16,330 nt of DNA from CAWULT01 sp963923455. GTDB lineage: Bacteria > Acidobacteriota > Vicinamibacteria > Vicinamibacterales > UBA2999. The DNA is taken from assembly GCA_963923455.1 (NCBI GenBank), contig CAWULT010000105.1:1-16330 (forward strand), given 5' to 3'. Of the stretch, positions 8,181 through 16,330 are shown one piece after another. Below the pieces are notes generated by a model. That model saw only the letters and a list, made by a program, of their open reading frames with translations. It did no database searches and was not told the origin of the DNA. Each line of letters opens with the position of its first letter. Within the stretch, counting starts at the first letter, position 1. The position numbers and the translations under genes are program-made.

Positions 8181-8184
<4 letters not shown>
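7423..8184 (-). CDS. ABC transporter permease 2 (nitrate/sulfonate/taurine type)
   Basis: A second permease of the same family, also 253 residues, with about six membrane segments. Its coupling loop is at residues 151-171 (TARVLRLSRVETVRRVILP). The shared TARVLRL motif points to an old duplication with permease 1, but the rest has diverged widely. The start is GTG, overlapping the ATPase stop in GTGA, so ATPase, permease 2 and permease 1 are likely translated as a coupled set. SYYAVPVFVFYPFF (about 97-110) and GIGYEI (201-206) are typical of SsuC/TauC-like permeases. The transported compound is not evident. Confidence 0.92.
7431..7436 (-). promoter_or_regulatory. Shine-Dalgarno of permease 1 inside the end of permease 2
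   Basis: AGGAGG on the minus strand lies 4 nt before the GTG at 7426 and overlaps the last codons of permease 2. It fixes the permease 1 start at the GTGA overlap. Confidence 0.65.
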
Positions 8185-8987
<803 letters not shown>

Positions 8988-9020
8988 GTCAGCGGGTCGG
9001 AACGCCCGGGAGCGGCGCGG

Positions 9021-10073
9021 TCAGCGCGCGCCGGCGCCCTGCAGGTCGTCGGGCAGGAAGCGTACGTCGACGAGCGTCGTCCAATCAACCGGGCCGCTGA
9101 GCGCCCCGATGTCCTGCTGCGCCTTGATCATCTCGTCCATCGGGCCGTAGCGGATGTCGCCCGGGCCCCAGTAGGGGACGCCCGAGTCCTTGCCGCTGGC
9201 CACCAGGCGCTCGAGGATCTCGCGCGTGACGGCGACGTCGAGCTTGTACTCCGGCGCGATCACCGCGGCTGCTGCCGCCGGGTCCGCGTAGATGTCGGCG
9301 ACCGCGCGCCGGCGCGCCCGGATCACCGCACGGATGAAGTCGCCGTGGCGGCCTGCGGCCTCCTCGCTCGTGACGCCGACCACGTTGGTCAGCGCCGGCA
9401 GCACGGAGGTCGCGTCGGCCAGCAGCCGGTACTTGCCCTTGTTCTGGGTGTAGATGGGGTCGCTCATCGGCGCGACGTCGATGCCGCCGCGCTCGAGTGC
9501 CACGAGCATCTGGCCGAAGCCGCCCGTGTTGATCTGCGACACGTCGCCGGGGCGAAGGCCGAGCGTCCGGAGCAGCAGCGCGTTGAGCGCCTGAGAGGTC
9601 GAGCGAGGCGTCGTGAAGCCGAGCCGCCGGCCTTTCACGTCGGCCAGGGTCTTCACCGGCGAGTCGGGCATCGTGATCCAGTGGAACTCGGCCGCGGTGT
9701 GGGCGTTGCCGGAGACGATGCGGATCTTCGCGCCGGAGGCCGCCGCGGCGACGACCGAGGCAAGGCTGGTCTCCGCGTAGGCGAGGTTGCCGCCCTCGAG
9801 GTTCCGGATCGTCGAGCCCCCGCCAGACGAGCTGAGGATACCGGTGACGTGCGCGCCCTCGGCCTCGAAGTACCCGCGCGCCCTGGCCACGGCGAACGGC
9901 ATGCCGTTGACGGCGACACCGTAGTTCGAGACGACGATCGTCTGTCCCTCGCCGCCCGCCTCCGGGCCGCCGGCCGTTGGCCCGCCGCACCCGGCCATGA
10001 GGGCCTGCGTCAGGGCCAGGAGGGCCGCGCCCAGCCGCGCCGTCCGGACGACCGGCGCCGATCGCGTCCGCAT
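9021..10073 (-). CDS. ABC transporter substrate-binding lipoprotein (NMT1/SsuA-like)
   Basis: This is the extracytoplasmic solute-binding component for the adjacent ABC transporter. The 350-residue protein begins with a basic then hydrophobic signal and a lipobox-like MAGC ending at Cys29, so it is probably a lipoprotein anchored outside the inner membrane. The fold markers are NYGVAVNGMPFAVARARGYF at about 50-69, then STIRNLEGGNLAYAE and SPVKTLADVKGRRLGF, which are typical of NMT1/THI5-like or SsuA-like binding proteins for sulfonates, nitrate, thiamine precursors or aromatic acids. ATG 10073 is chosen; a GTG three codons upstream with GGCGGG before it is an alternative. It lies 20 nt after the VOC gene. 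The ligand is unknown. Confidence 0.9.
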   Translation of the reverse strand: MRTRSAPVVRTARLGAALLALTQALMAGCGGPTAGGPEAGGEGQTIVVSNYGVAVNGMPFAVARARGYFEAEGAHVTGILSSSGGGSTIRNLEGGNLAYAETSLASVVAAAASGAKIRIVSGNAHTAAEFHWITMPDSPVKTLADVKGRRLGFTTPRSTSQALNALLLRTLGLRPGDVSQINTGGFGQMLVALERGGIDVAPMSDPIYTQNKGKYRLLADATSVLPALTNVVGVTSEEAAGRHGDFIRAVIRARRRAVADIYADPAAAAAVIAPEYKLDVAVTREILERLVASGKDSGVPYWGPGDIRYGPMDEMIKAQQDIGALSGPVDWTTLVDVRFLPDDLQGAGAR

Positions 10074-10093
10074 CGATGGCACGGCAGCCCGCC

Positions 10094-10879
10094 TCAGAAT
10101 TGCGGCCGCTGGGCCAGCTCGATGCGGACTCCGTTCGGGTCCTCGATCACGCCGACGCGGACGTCGCGGATCATCCGCGGCTCCATCGTGATCCGGTCGC
10201 CCCTGGCGCGGGAACCGGCGAGCGTGGTCTCGAGGTCGCGCACGCGCCACCCGAGGTGATCGATTGCGCGGCCCTCGCTCTTCGGGGCCGCGTCGGCCTT
10301 CTGGACGAGCAGCCACAGGCCGTCGTAGGTGAGGCCGTCGATGCGGCCCTTGAGCCGGCCGCGCTCGCCGCCGAACCGCTCCTGGTACCACGCGAGCGCC
10401 CTGTCGGGATCGGGCAGCCGCAGGTGGATGTGGTGGAAGCCCGGCCGGTCGCCGTCCTGCACCAGCTCGATCTTGACGCCCCACGGGTCCTCGACGAAGG
10501 CCAGCGTGAAGAGGCCGGGCACGTCCCGCGCCGGCGCGATCACCTTCGCGCCCGCGGCCTGCAACTCGGTGACCTTGGCGGCGACGTCGGGGAACGAGAA
10601 CCCGATGTGGTCGATCACGCTGCCGTCGCTCGACGGGCTGCCCGCGCGCTCGAACCACGACATCGTCACCTTCCCGAACGCGACGCGGTCGCCCAGCTCG
10701 TGCCGCGACGCCCCGAGGTGCTGCACGTACCACTCGATGGCCTTGGCCCGGTCCGCCGCGGCCAGGTGCATGTGGTCGTAGGGGAGCGTCGCCGTCTGGG
10801 CCGAGGCGGCCGTGATGCCGGCGGCGAGCGGGAGCACGAGGGCGAACACGCGCGTGACGAACCGGACGAATCGAACCAC
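10094..10879 (-). CDS. Exported two-domain VOC (glyoxalase/dioxygenase fold) protein
   Basis: VOC-fold proteins bind a metal and include glyoxalase I, extradiol dioxygenases and resistance proteins. This one has a probable signal peptide: residues 1-27 contain basic residues, a hydrophobic stretch and ASA before Gln28, so it likely acts in the periplasm. The mature part holds four repeated modules. Each starts with H followed by a hydrophobic residue (His36, His91, His150, His208), and the second and fourth end with DPxGVxIEL (Glu138, Glu254). This makes two full VOC domains, at about 30-142 and 146-258. Start GTG 10879 follows GGGAAAGGG at 6 nt. It sits between hemL and the binding-protein gene, with gaps of 32 and 20 nt. 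The substrate is unknown; whether it is an enzyme or a binding protein is open. Confidence 0.85.
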   Translation of the reverse strand: MVRFVRFVTRVFALVLPLAAGITAASAQTATLPYDHMHLAAADRAKAIEWYVQHLGASRHELGDRVAFGKVTMSWFERAGSPSSDGSVIDHIGFSFPDVAAKVTELQAAGAKVIAPARDVPGLFTLAFVEDPWGVKIELVQDGDRPGFHHIHLRLPDPDRALAWYQERFGGERGRLKGRIDGLTYDGLWLLVQKADAAPKSEGRAIDHLGWRVRDLETTLAGSRARGDRITMEPRMIRDVRVGVIEDPNGVRIELAQRPQF

Positions 10880-10911
10880 GGGAAACCCTTTCCCGCCCGA
10901 GCCGGGGCGGC

Positions 10912-12213
10912 TTACCTGGCGGTGGCCTTCTTCACGTCCTTCATCGCGCCCTTCGCGGCGGCGATGGTCTTCCGGATGTCGCCGTCCGTGTGAGCCGCCG
11001 AGAGGAACCAGGCCTCGAACTGCGCCGGCGGTCCGTAGACGCCGCGCTTCAGCATGCCCTGGAAGAAGGCCGAGTAGGCCTTCGCGTCGGCCTTCAAGGC
11101 CGACTCGTAGTCGCGAACCGGCTCGGACGTGAAGAACGGTGTCACGAGCGATCCGAAGGCGTTCACCTGGAGCGCGACGCCGGCCTCGCGGGCCGCCTCG
11201 GCGAAGCCGCCCGCCAGCATGGCGCCTCGACGCGCCAGGTCCTTGTAGAGCCTGGCGTGCAGGCGGTTCAGCGCCCACAGCCCGGCCGTCATCGCCACCG
11301 GGTTGCCCGAGAGCGTGCCGGCCTGGTACACCGGACCGGCCGGCGCCACGAGGTTCATGACGTCGGCGCGGCCGCCGTAGGCGCCCACGGGCAGGCCGCC
11401 GCCGATGATCTTGCCCAGGCACGTCAGGTCGGGCCTGACGCCGAAGGCGGCCTGCGCGCCGCCGGCCGCCGCCCGGAAGCCCGAGATCACCTCGTCGAAG
11501 ATCAGCAGGATTCCCCGCGCGTCGCAGCGCTGCCGCAGGCCCTCGAGGAAGCCGGCCGCCGGCGGCACCAGGCCCATGTTGCCGGCGATGGGCTCGACGC
11601 AGATCGCGGCGAGGTGCGGGCCGTGCGCCGCCAGGGCCGCGTCCACCGACGCCAGGTCGTTGTACCGGGCCAGCACGGTGAGGTCCGTCAGCGCGGCCGG
11701 CACCCCGGGGCTCGTCGGCACGCCGAGCGTCGTCGCGCCGGAGCCCGCCTTCACCAGGAAGGCGTCCGCATGGCCGTGGTAGCAGCCCTCGAACTTGAGG
11801 ATCCGGTCGCGCCCCGTGAAGGCCCGCGCGACACGGACCACGCTCATCGCCGCCTCGGTGCCGGAGCTGACGAAGCGGACACGTTCCATCGACGGCATCA
11901 GCTCGCGCACCCTGAGGCCGAGCTCGTGCTCGAGCGCGCTCGGGGCGCCGTAGCTCGTGCCGCGCGCGGCCGCCGCCGCGATGGCCTTCACCAGGCCCTT
12001 CGGCGCGTGGCCGTGGATGAGGGGGCCCCACGACATCACGTAGTCGATGTAGCGGTTGCCGTCCACGTCCTGCAGCCGCGAGCCGGAGGCCTTGCTGACG
12101 AACAGGGGATGGCCGCCCACGGCGCGGAACGCGCGGACGGGGCTGTCCACGCCGCCCGGCAGGACCTGGGTGGCGATGGCGAACAGGCGCTTGCTCTTGG
12201 TGGTCTTGGGCAT
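10912..12213 (-). CDS. hemL: Glutamate-1-semialdehyde 2,1-aminomutase
   Basis: HemL uses pyridoxal phosphate to convert glutamate-1-semialdehyde to 5-aminolevulinate, the second step of the C5 heme route after HemA. The 433-residue protein is full length. Key parts are FRAVGGHP at 29-36, SSGTEAAM at 116-123 (cofactor phosphate site), CYHGHAD at 144-150, FDEVISGFR at 239-247 (Asp240 contacts the PLP ring), and Lys268 in LGKIIGGGLP, the Schiff-base lysine. ATG 12213 is 5 nt after the hemB stop with no clear ribosome binding site, so coupling to hemB is likely. Confidence 0.97.
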   Translation of the reverse strand: MPKTTKSKRLFAIATQVLPGGVDSPVRAFRAVGGHPLFVSKASGSRLQDVDGNRYIDYVMSWGPLIHGHAPKGLVKAIAAAAARGTSYGAPSALEHELGLRVRELMPSMERVRFVSSGTEAAMSVVRVARAFTGRDRILKFEGCYHGHADAFLVKAGSGATTLGVPTSPGVPAALTDLTVLARYNDLASVDAALAAHGPHLAAICVEPIAGNMGLVPPAAGFLEGLRQRCDARGILLIFDEVISGFRAAAGGAQAAFGVRPDLTCLGKIIGGGLPVGAYGGRADVMNLVAPAGPVYQAGTLSGNPVAMTAGLWALNRLHARLYKDLARRGAMLAGGFAEAAREAGVALQVNAFGSLVTPFFTSEPVRDYESALKADAKAYSAFFQGMLKRGVYGPPAQFEAWFLSAAHTDGDIRKTIAAAKGAMKDVKKATAR

Positions 12214-12218
12214 CGGGG

Positions 12219-13211
12219 TCAGGCCAGCCGCTTCGCGGCGTCGCGGGCGTAGTAGGTGATGATCATGTCGGCGCCGGCGCGCCGGATGCCGACCAGGGTC
12301 TCCATCATCACGCGTGCCTCATCGAGCCAGCCGTTCTGCGCCGCGGCCTTCAGCATCGAGTATTCGCCGCTCACCTGATAGGCGGCCGTCGGCATGCCGA
12401 AGCGGGCCTTCACCCGCGTGACGACGTCGAGGTAGGGCATCGCGGGCTTCACCATCACGATGTCGGCGCCCTCGGCGATGTCGATCTCCACCTCGCGCAG
12501 GGCCTCCTCGACGTTGGCCGGGTCCATCTGATGGCTGCGGCGGTCGCCGAACTGTGGCGTCGAGTCCGCGGCCTCGCGGAAGGGACCATAGAACCCGGAG
12601 CAGTACTTGGCCGAGTAGGCCATGATACCGGTCCGTTCGAGGCCGAGGTCGTCGAGGGCGCGGCGGATCGCGCCGACGCGGCCGTCCATCATGTCGGAGG
12701 GGGCCACGAAGTCCGCGCCGGCGACGGCGTGGGAGACGGCCGCCTTGACGAGTTGCCCCACGGTCACGTCGTTCAGGATCTCCTCGCCGTCGAGCACGCC
12801 GCAGTGGCCGTGCGACGTGTACTCGCACAGACAGACGTCGGTCATCACGAGCACGCCAGGCACCTCGCTCTTGATGGCGCGCACGGCCCGCTGCACGGGA
12901 GCGTGGGGATCCGCGGCGGCCGAGCCCATGTCGTCCTTGTGGACCGGCAGGCCGAACAGCAGCACGGCCGGAATGCCCTCGGCGTGCGCCAGCGCAGCCT
13001 CCTTCACCACCTCGTCGACGGACCACTGGTAGACGCCCGGCATCGAGCCGATCGCCCGGCGGACGCCCTCGCCCTCGCAGACGAACAGGGGATAGATGAA
13101 ACACTCGGGCGAGAGCCGCGTCTCGCGGACCAGGGCCCGGATGGACTCCGTCGCGCGCAGCCGCCGGGGCCGCTGCGTCAGGCGGAACGTCTGCAGGGTA
13201 TCGATGGACAT
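12219..13211 (-). CDS. hemB: Delta-aminolevulinic acid dehydratase (porphobilinogen synthase)
   Basis: HemB joins two 5-aminolevulinate molecules into porphobilinogen. The 330-residue protein has both active-site lysines, Lys202 in YSAKYCSGFYGPFR and Lys255 in VMVKPAMPYLD. A three-Cys site (Cys127, Cys129, Cys137 in DVCLCEYTSHGHCG) marks the zinc-dependent class rather than the magnesium-only class with Asp in these positions. ATG 13211 is preceded by AGGA at 5 nt. It lies 10 nt after the cobA/hemD fusion gene. Confidence 0.97.
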   Translation of the reverse strand: MSIDTLQTFRLTQRPRRLRATESIRALVRETRLSPECFIYPLFVCEGEGVRRAIGSMPGVYQWSVDEVVKEAALAHAEGIPAVLLFGLPVHKDDMGSAAADPHAPVQRAVRAIKSEVPGVLVMTDVCLCEYTSHGHCGVLDGEEILNDVTVGQLVKAAVSHAVAGADFVAPSDMMDGRVGAIRRALDDLGLERTGIMAYSAKYCSGFYGPFREAADSTPQFGDRRSHQMDPANVEEALREVEIDIAEGADIVMVKPAMPYLDVVTRVKARFGMPTAAYQVSGEYSMLKAAAQNGWLDEARVMMETLVGIRRAGADMIITYYARDAAKRLA

Positions 13212-13221
13212 GGCGGTCCTG

Positions 13222-14769
13222 TTACGCCTTCGCGAGGCCGGCGCCGCCGACGTGCGCCAGAATCGCGTCGACGAGGGCGGCGATCGTGTAGGTCGTGGGT
13301 TGAATGGTGATCGGGATGCCGAGCTGGGCGGCGGCCTCGGCCGTGACGGGGCCGATTGCGGCGACCATGGTACGGCGCAGCAGGTCGGCCGCCTGGTCCG
13401 CGCCGTAGACCTGGGCGAAGTTGCGGACGGCCGACGCGCTGGTGAAGGTCACGACGTCGATCCGGCCGTCGAGCAGCATGCGGTAGACGTCGGGCGCGCC
13501 CTCGCGCAGCGGGTCCTCGAGCACCGTCCGGTAGGCCACGGCCTCGGTGACCTGCGCCCCGGCCTGACGCAGCCGCTCGGCGATCACTTCGCGGCCGATG
13601 TCGGCGCGCGGCAGCAGCACGCGTGCCCCGGCCAGCGGGCCGCGCGCCAGGATGGCGGCGACGAGCCCCTCGGCCCGGAACTCGGCCGGGACCAGGTCCA
13701 CCTGGATCCCGTAACGCGCCATGGCGTCCGCGGTGGCCGAGCCCACGGCACAGAGCTGCGGGCCCGCGAGGGCGCGGACGTCGAGGCCGACCTCGAAAAT
13801 CGCGCCCATCAGCGCGTCGACCGCATTGGCGCTCGTCAGGACGATCCAGTCGAACGTGGACGCCTCGGCCGCCGCGCGGCGCAACGGCTCGGGGTCCTCC
13901 GGGGGGTCGATGCGGATCATCGGTGCCTCGACCGAGTCGGCCCCGAGGGCCGCGAGCCGGTCCACCAGCTCGGCGGCCTGCTCGCGCGGGCGCGTCACGA
14001 GTACGCAGGTGCCGAAGAGCGGCTTGCTGTCGTACCAGCGCAGGTGCTCGCGCAGCCCCGCGACCCGGCCGACCACGAGGATCGCCGGCTCCCGCCGGGG
14101 ATGCTCCTTCACCCGCTGCAGCAGTTCGGTGATCGTGCCGGACAGGCTGACCTGGCTGGGCAGCGTGCCGTTGTAGACGACGGCCGCCTGTCCGTCCATC
14201 GGCCAGCCGTTCGCGCGCATCGTGTCGAGCACGCGTGGCAGCTGGTGCGCGCCGGCATAGCAGACGACCGTGCCCTCGAGCCGCGCCAGCCCGGCCCAGT
14301 CGATGTCGGGCGGCGTCCGGCTCTCGTCCTCGAAGCCGCGCACGAGCGTGATCGTGTCGCCGCCGCCGGGATAGCTCACCGGGACGCCGGCGTAGGCCGG
14401 CACGCCGATGCCGGCCGGGATGCCGGGCACCACCTCGAAGGGGATGCCCTGCTCGTGCAGGAACAGGGCCTCCTCGCCGCCCCGGTCGAACACGAACGGG
14501 TCACCCCACTTCAGCCGGGCGACCAGCTTGCCCTCGCGGGCCTTCTCCGCGAGCAGGTAGCTGATGGCCTCCTGCGCGGTGGAGTCGGGCGACGGCGTAC
14601 CCACGTCGATGCGCTCGGCGTCGGCCCGGGCGTGCTTCAGCAGGCGCGGCGAGACCAGATGGTCGTAGATGACGACATCCGCGCGGCGGAGGCACGCAAG
14701 GCCGTGGACGGTGATGAGGCCCGGGTCTCCGGGCCCGGCGCCGATCAGGAATACGGTGGGCAGCGTCAT
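13222..14769 (-). CDS. cobA-hemD: Fused uroporphyrinogen-III C-methyltransferase / uroporphyrinogen-III synthase
   Basis: The 515-residue protein joins two enzymes. Residues 1-248 are an SUMT (CobA-type) methyltransferase that adds methyl groups from S-adenosylmethionine to uroporphyrinogen III, on the way to siroheme or cobalamin: GAGPGDPGLIT at 10-20, VVIYDHLVSP at 32-41, GDPFVFDRGGEEA at 89-101, PAYAGVPVSYPGGGD at 124-138. Residues 250-515 are HemD, which cyclises hydroxymethylbilane: VLVTRPREQA, APMIRI, LTSANAV and FTSASAVRNF segments. Such fusions are known in several bacterial phyla. ATG 14769 is 4 nt after the hemC stop; the open frame extends upstream, but that part overlaps hemC and has no family match. 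In the SUMT half, KWGDPFVFD replaces the usual KGGDPFVFG. Confidence 0.95.
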   Translation of the reverse strand: MTLPTVFLIGAGPGDPGLITVHGLACLRRADVVIYDHLVSPRLLKHARADAERIDVGTPSPDSTAQEAISYLLAEKAREGKLVARLKWGDPFVFDRGGEEALFLHEQGIPFEVVPGIPAGIGVPAYAGVPVSYPGGGDTITLVRGFEDESRTPPDIDWAGLARLEGTVVCYAGAHQLPRVLDTMRANGWPMDGQAAVVYNGTLPSQVSLSGTITELLQRVKEHPRREPAILVVGRVAGLREHLRWYDSKPLFGTCVLVTRPREQAAELVDRLAALGADSVEAPMIRIDPPEDPEPLRRAAAEASTFDWIVLTSANAVDALMGAIFEVGLDVRALAGPQLCAVGSATADAMARYGIQVDLVPAEFRAEGLVAAILARGPLAGARVLLPRADIGREVIAERLRQAGAQVTEAVAYRTVLEDPLREGAPDVYRMLLDGRIDVVTFTSASAVRNFAQVYGADQAADLLRRTMVAAIGPVTAEAAAQLGIPITIQPTTYTIAALVDAILAHVGGAGLAKA

Positions 14770-14773
14770 GACG

Positions 14774-15760
14774 TCAGACCTTGGGGCCCGCCTGCGATCG
14801 CTGGACTTCGGCCAGGATCTCGGCGGCCCCCTGAGAGAGCAGTGCGGTCGCCGCGGCTTCGCCCGCGGCGCCGGGGGCATCGATCGTGCCGCGCGTCACG
14901 GCCCGCAGCGCGCGCGAGCCGTCGGGCGTCGCGACGACGCCGGTGACGACGAGCGCCGGTCCGTCGAGCACCGCGTGCGCGCCGACCGGCATCTGACAGC
15001 CGCCGCCGAGTGCGCGGACCACGGCCTGCTCGGCCGCCAGCGCCACCCAGGCGTCCGCGTCCGAGATGCGTACGACCGCGTCGCGGGTGCCCGCGTCGCC
15101 GTCGCGGATCTCGACGGCGATGATGCCCTGGCCCGGCGCGGGCACGCAGTCGTCGGCGCCGATCGCCGCCGAGATGCGGCTGGCGCGTTCGAGGCGGCGC
15201 AGGCCGGCTGCGGCGAGCACCAGCGCATCGTACTCGCCGGCGTCGAGTTTGCGCAGCCGCGTGTCGAGGTTGCCGCGGACGGGCGCGAACGAGGCGTTCG
15301 GGAACAGACGCCGCAACTGGGCGGCGCGTCGCACGCTGCTCGTGCCGATGCGCGGCGTCGGGCCGAGCCGCGCGACCACCCCGGCCATGGTGCCGGGGGC
15401 CTGCGGCTCCCCGTCCCGCTGCGGCAGGACGATCGCGTCGCGGGCGTCCTCGCGCGGCAGCACCGCGGCCAGCACCAGGCCTTCGGGCGGCACGGCGGGC
15501 ATGTCCTTGCTGCTGTGCACGGCGAGATCGACCTCGCCCGCGAGCAGCGCGTCCTGGATCTCCTTCACGAACAGGCGCTTGCCCCCGTCGCCCGCCAGCG
15601 GCGACGGGGCCTGGCCCGTTTCCGCCACGCGGTCGCCCGCTGTCTTGATGACGACGATGGACGCGCGCACACCGGCGTGCGCGCCCAGCAGGGCCGCGAC
15701 GGTGTTGGCCTGGTAGAGCGCGAGCGGGCTGCCGCGCGTGCCGATCCTCAGCGACCGCAT
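14774..15760 (-). CDS. hemC: Porphobilinogen deaminase (hydroxymethylbilane synthase)
   Basis: HemC polymerises four porphobilinogens into hydroxymethylbilane, the substrate of the HemD half next door. The 328-residue protein has IGTRGSPLAL at 6-15, HSSKDMP at 82-88 with the catalytic Asp86, RRAAQLRRL and VRGNLDTRL for substrate binding, and GGGCQMPVGAHA with Cys255, which anchors the dipyrromethane cofactor. Start ATG 15760 shares one base with the hemA stop (TGATG), so translation is coupled to hemA. Confidence 0.97.
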   Translation of the reverse strand: MRSLRIGTRGSPLALYQANTVAALLGAHAGVRASIVVIKTAGDRVAETGQAPSPLAGDGGKRLFVKEIQDALLAGEVDLAVHSSKDMPAVPPEGLVLAAVLPREDARDAIVLPQRDGEPQAPGTMAGVVARLGPTPRIGTSSVRRAAQLRRLFPNASFAPVRGNLDTRLRKLDAGEYDALVLAAAGLRRLERASRISAAIGADDCVPAPGQGIIAVEIRDGDAGTRDAVVRISDADAWVALAAEQAVVRALGGGCQMPVGAHAVLDGPALVVTGVVATPDGSRALRAVTRGTIDAPGAAGEAAATALLSQGAAEILAEVQRSQAGPKV

Positions 15761-16330
15761 CAGTCGCGCCGCCGCTCTGCCGGTGCGACCGCGGGGGCCT
15801 GGCTGCCCGCCGCCGGCGGCGGGTCGTCGCGCAGCTGGAACAGCCGCCTGAGCGTTTCGGTGTAGAGCACCTGGGCTTCCTCGTCCGGCAGGGCCTTCAG
15901 TTGTTCGGTGGGCTCGAGCAGGAGCTTCTCGACGATCAGCCTGGTCACTTCGTCGACCCGCGCGCGGGCGTCGGGCGGCAGGGCGGCGAGCTTCCCGTCG
16001 AGGCGCTGCAGCTCCGACCGGCGGATCGCGTCGAAGTGCTGGCGCAGTGCCACGACGGTCGGCACCACGCCTCGTGCGCGCCGCCACGCGGCGAAGCGGG
16101 CCACCTCCTCGGTGATGATCGACTCCGCCCGGCGGATCTCGTCGCCGCGCTTGGACAGGTTCTCCTGGACGATCGCGCGCAGGTCGTCCACGTTGTAGAG
16201 GAACACCTGCTCGATGTCGCCGACCGACGCCTCGACGTCACGAGGCACGGCGATGTCGACGATGAACAGCGGCTCGCCGCGCCGCTTCGCGGTCACGGCC
16301 TCGGCCGTCGCGCGCGTCAGGATCGGCCGC
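15760..16330 (-). CDS. hemA: Glutamyl-tRNA reductase, C-terminal part (5' end outside window)
   Basis: HemA reduces glutamyl-tRNA to glutamate-1-semialdehyde, the regulated entry of the C5 pathway. The frame is open to the window edge, so only the last 189 residues or so are present. PLFIVDIAVPRDVEASVGDI and VFLYNVDDLRAIV match the end of the NADPH domain, and the helical part with ITEEVARFAAW and VDEVTRLIVEKLLLEP is the dimerisation domain. A GTG at 16296 opens a shorter frame, but residues before it still fit the family. The tail ends in a Pro/Ala-rich, charged stretch. The catalytic Cys region lies outside, and so does any promoter of this block. Confidence 0.93.
   Translation of the reverse strand, partial: RPILTRATAEAVTAKRRGEPLFIVDIAVPRDVEASVGDIEQVFLYNVDDLRAIVQENLSKRGDEIRRAESIITEEVARFAAWRRARGVVPTVVALRQHFDAIRRSELQRLDGKLAALPPDARARVDEVTRLIVEKLLLEPTEQLKALPDEEAQVLYTETLRRLFQLRDDPPPAAGSQAPAVAPAERRRD

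Noticed and set aside
10990..12252. A 420-codon plus-strand open frame opposite hemL.
   Set aside because: It fully overlaps hemL on the other strand and has no family features.
14770..14880. A 37-codon N-terminal extension of cobA-hemD in the open frame.
   Set aside because: It overlaps the end of hemC and is Arg/Pro-rich. The SUMT fold begins right after ATG 14769, which sits 4 nt after the hemC stop.
13096..14946. A 616-codon open frame on the plus strand opposite cobA-hemD.
   Set aside because: It is antisense to a confidently assigned fusion enzyme, and its composition is that of a shadow frame in high-GC DNA.

Overview
This is a very GC-rich, gene-dense bacterial chromosomal segment. 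Two long gene blocks converge near position 5,700. The organism is not named by any single marker. High GC, tight packing, GTG/TTG starts, C5-pathway heme genes, a cobA-hemD fusion and a uppS-cdsA-dxr-rseP cluster would fit an Acidobacteriota-like genome (for example Vicinamibacteria); this is an inference from composition and gene order. I saw no rRNA, tRNA, insertion sequence, CRISPR array or phage gene.

Plus strand (2-5681): the 3' part of truA (tRNA pseudouridine synthase) is followed by a housekeeping envelope and isoprenoid operon. uppS makes undecaprenyl diphosphate, cdsA makes CDP-diacylglycerol, dxr catalyses the first committed MEP-pathway step, and rseP is a site-2 intramembrane protease. 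cdsA/dxr and dxr/rseP overlap by GTGA, which suggests translational coupling. A separate gene with its own strong ribosome binding site follows. It encodes an exported protein with a coiled coil, an Ala/Pro/Ser linker and a glycine-zipper C-terminal region. A perfect 11-bp hairpin at 5705-5729 closes the block.

Minus strand (16330 down to 5862): hemA (3' part) - hemC - cobA/hemD fusion - hemB - hemL cover most of the route from glutamyl-tRNA to uroporphyrinogen III, plus the methylation that branches towards siroheme or cobalamin. With gaps of at most 33 nt, the same strand continues into an exported two-domain VOC (glyoxalase/dioxygenase fold) protein, a lipoprotein-type substrate-binding protein, an ABC ATPase, two different permeases of the nitrate/sulfonate/taurine type, and an HpcH/HpaI-family aldolase. 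The block reads as one possible long transcription unit in which a heme pathway runs into an uptake and carbon-carbon cleavage module of unknown substrate.

Most of the window is ordinary core metabolism. The parts that deserve a second look are the heme-to-ABC-transporter run-on, the exported VOC protein that keeps a possible metal triad in both halves, the divergent methyltransferase half of the cobA-hemD fusion, and the glycine-zipper protein after rseP.
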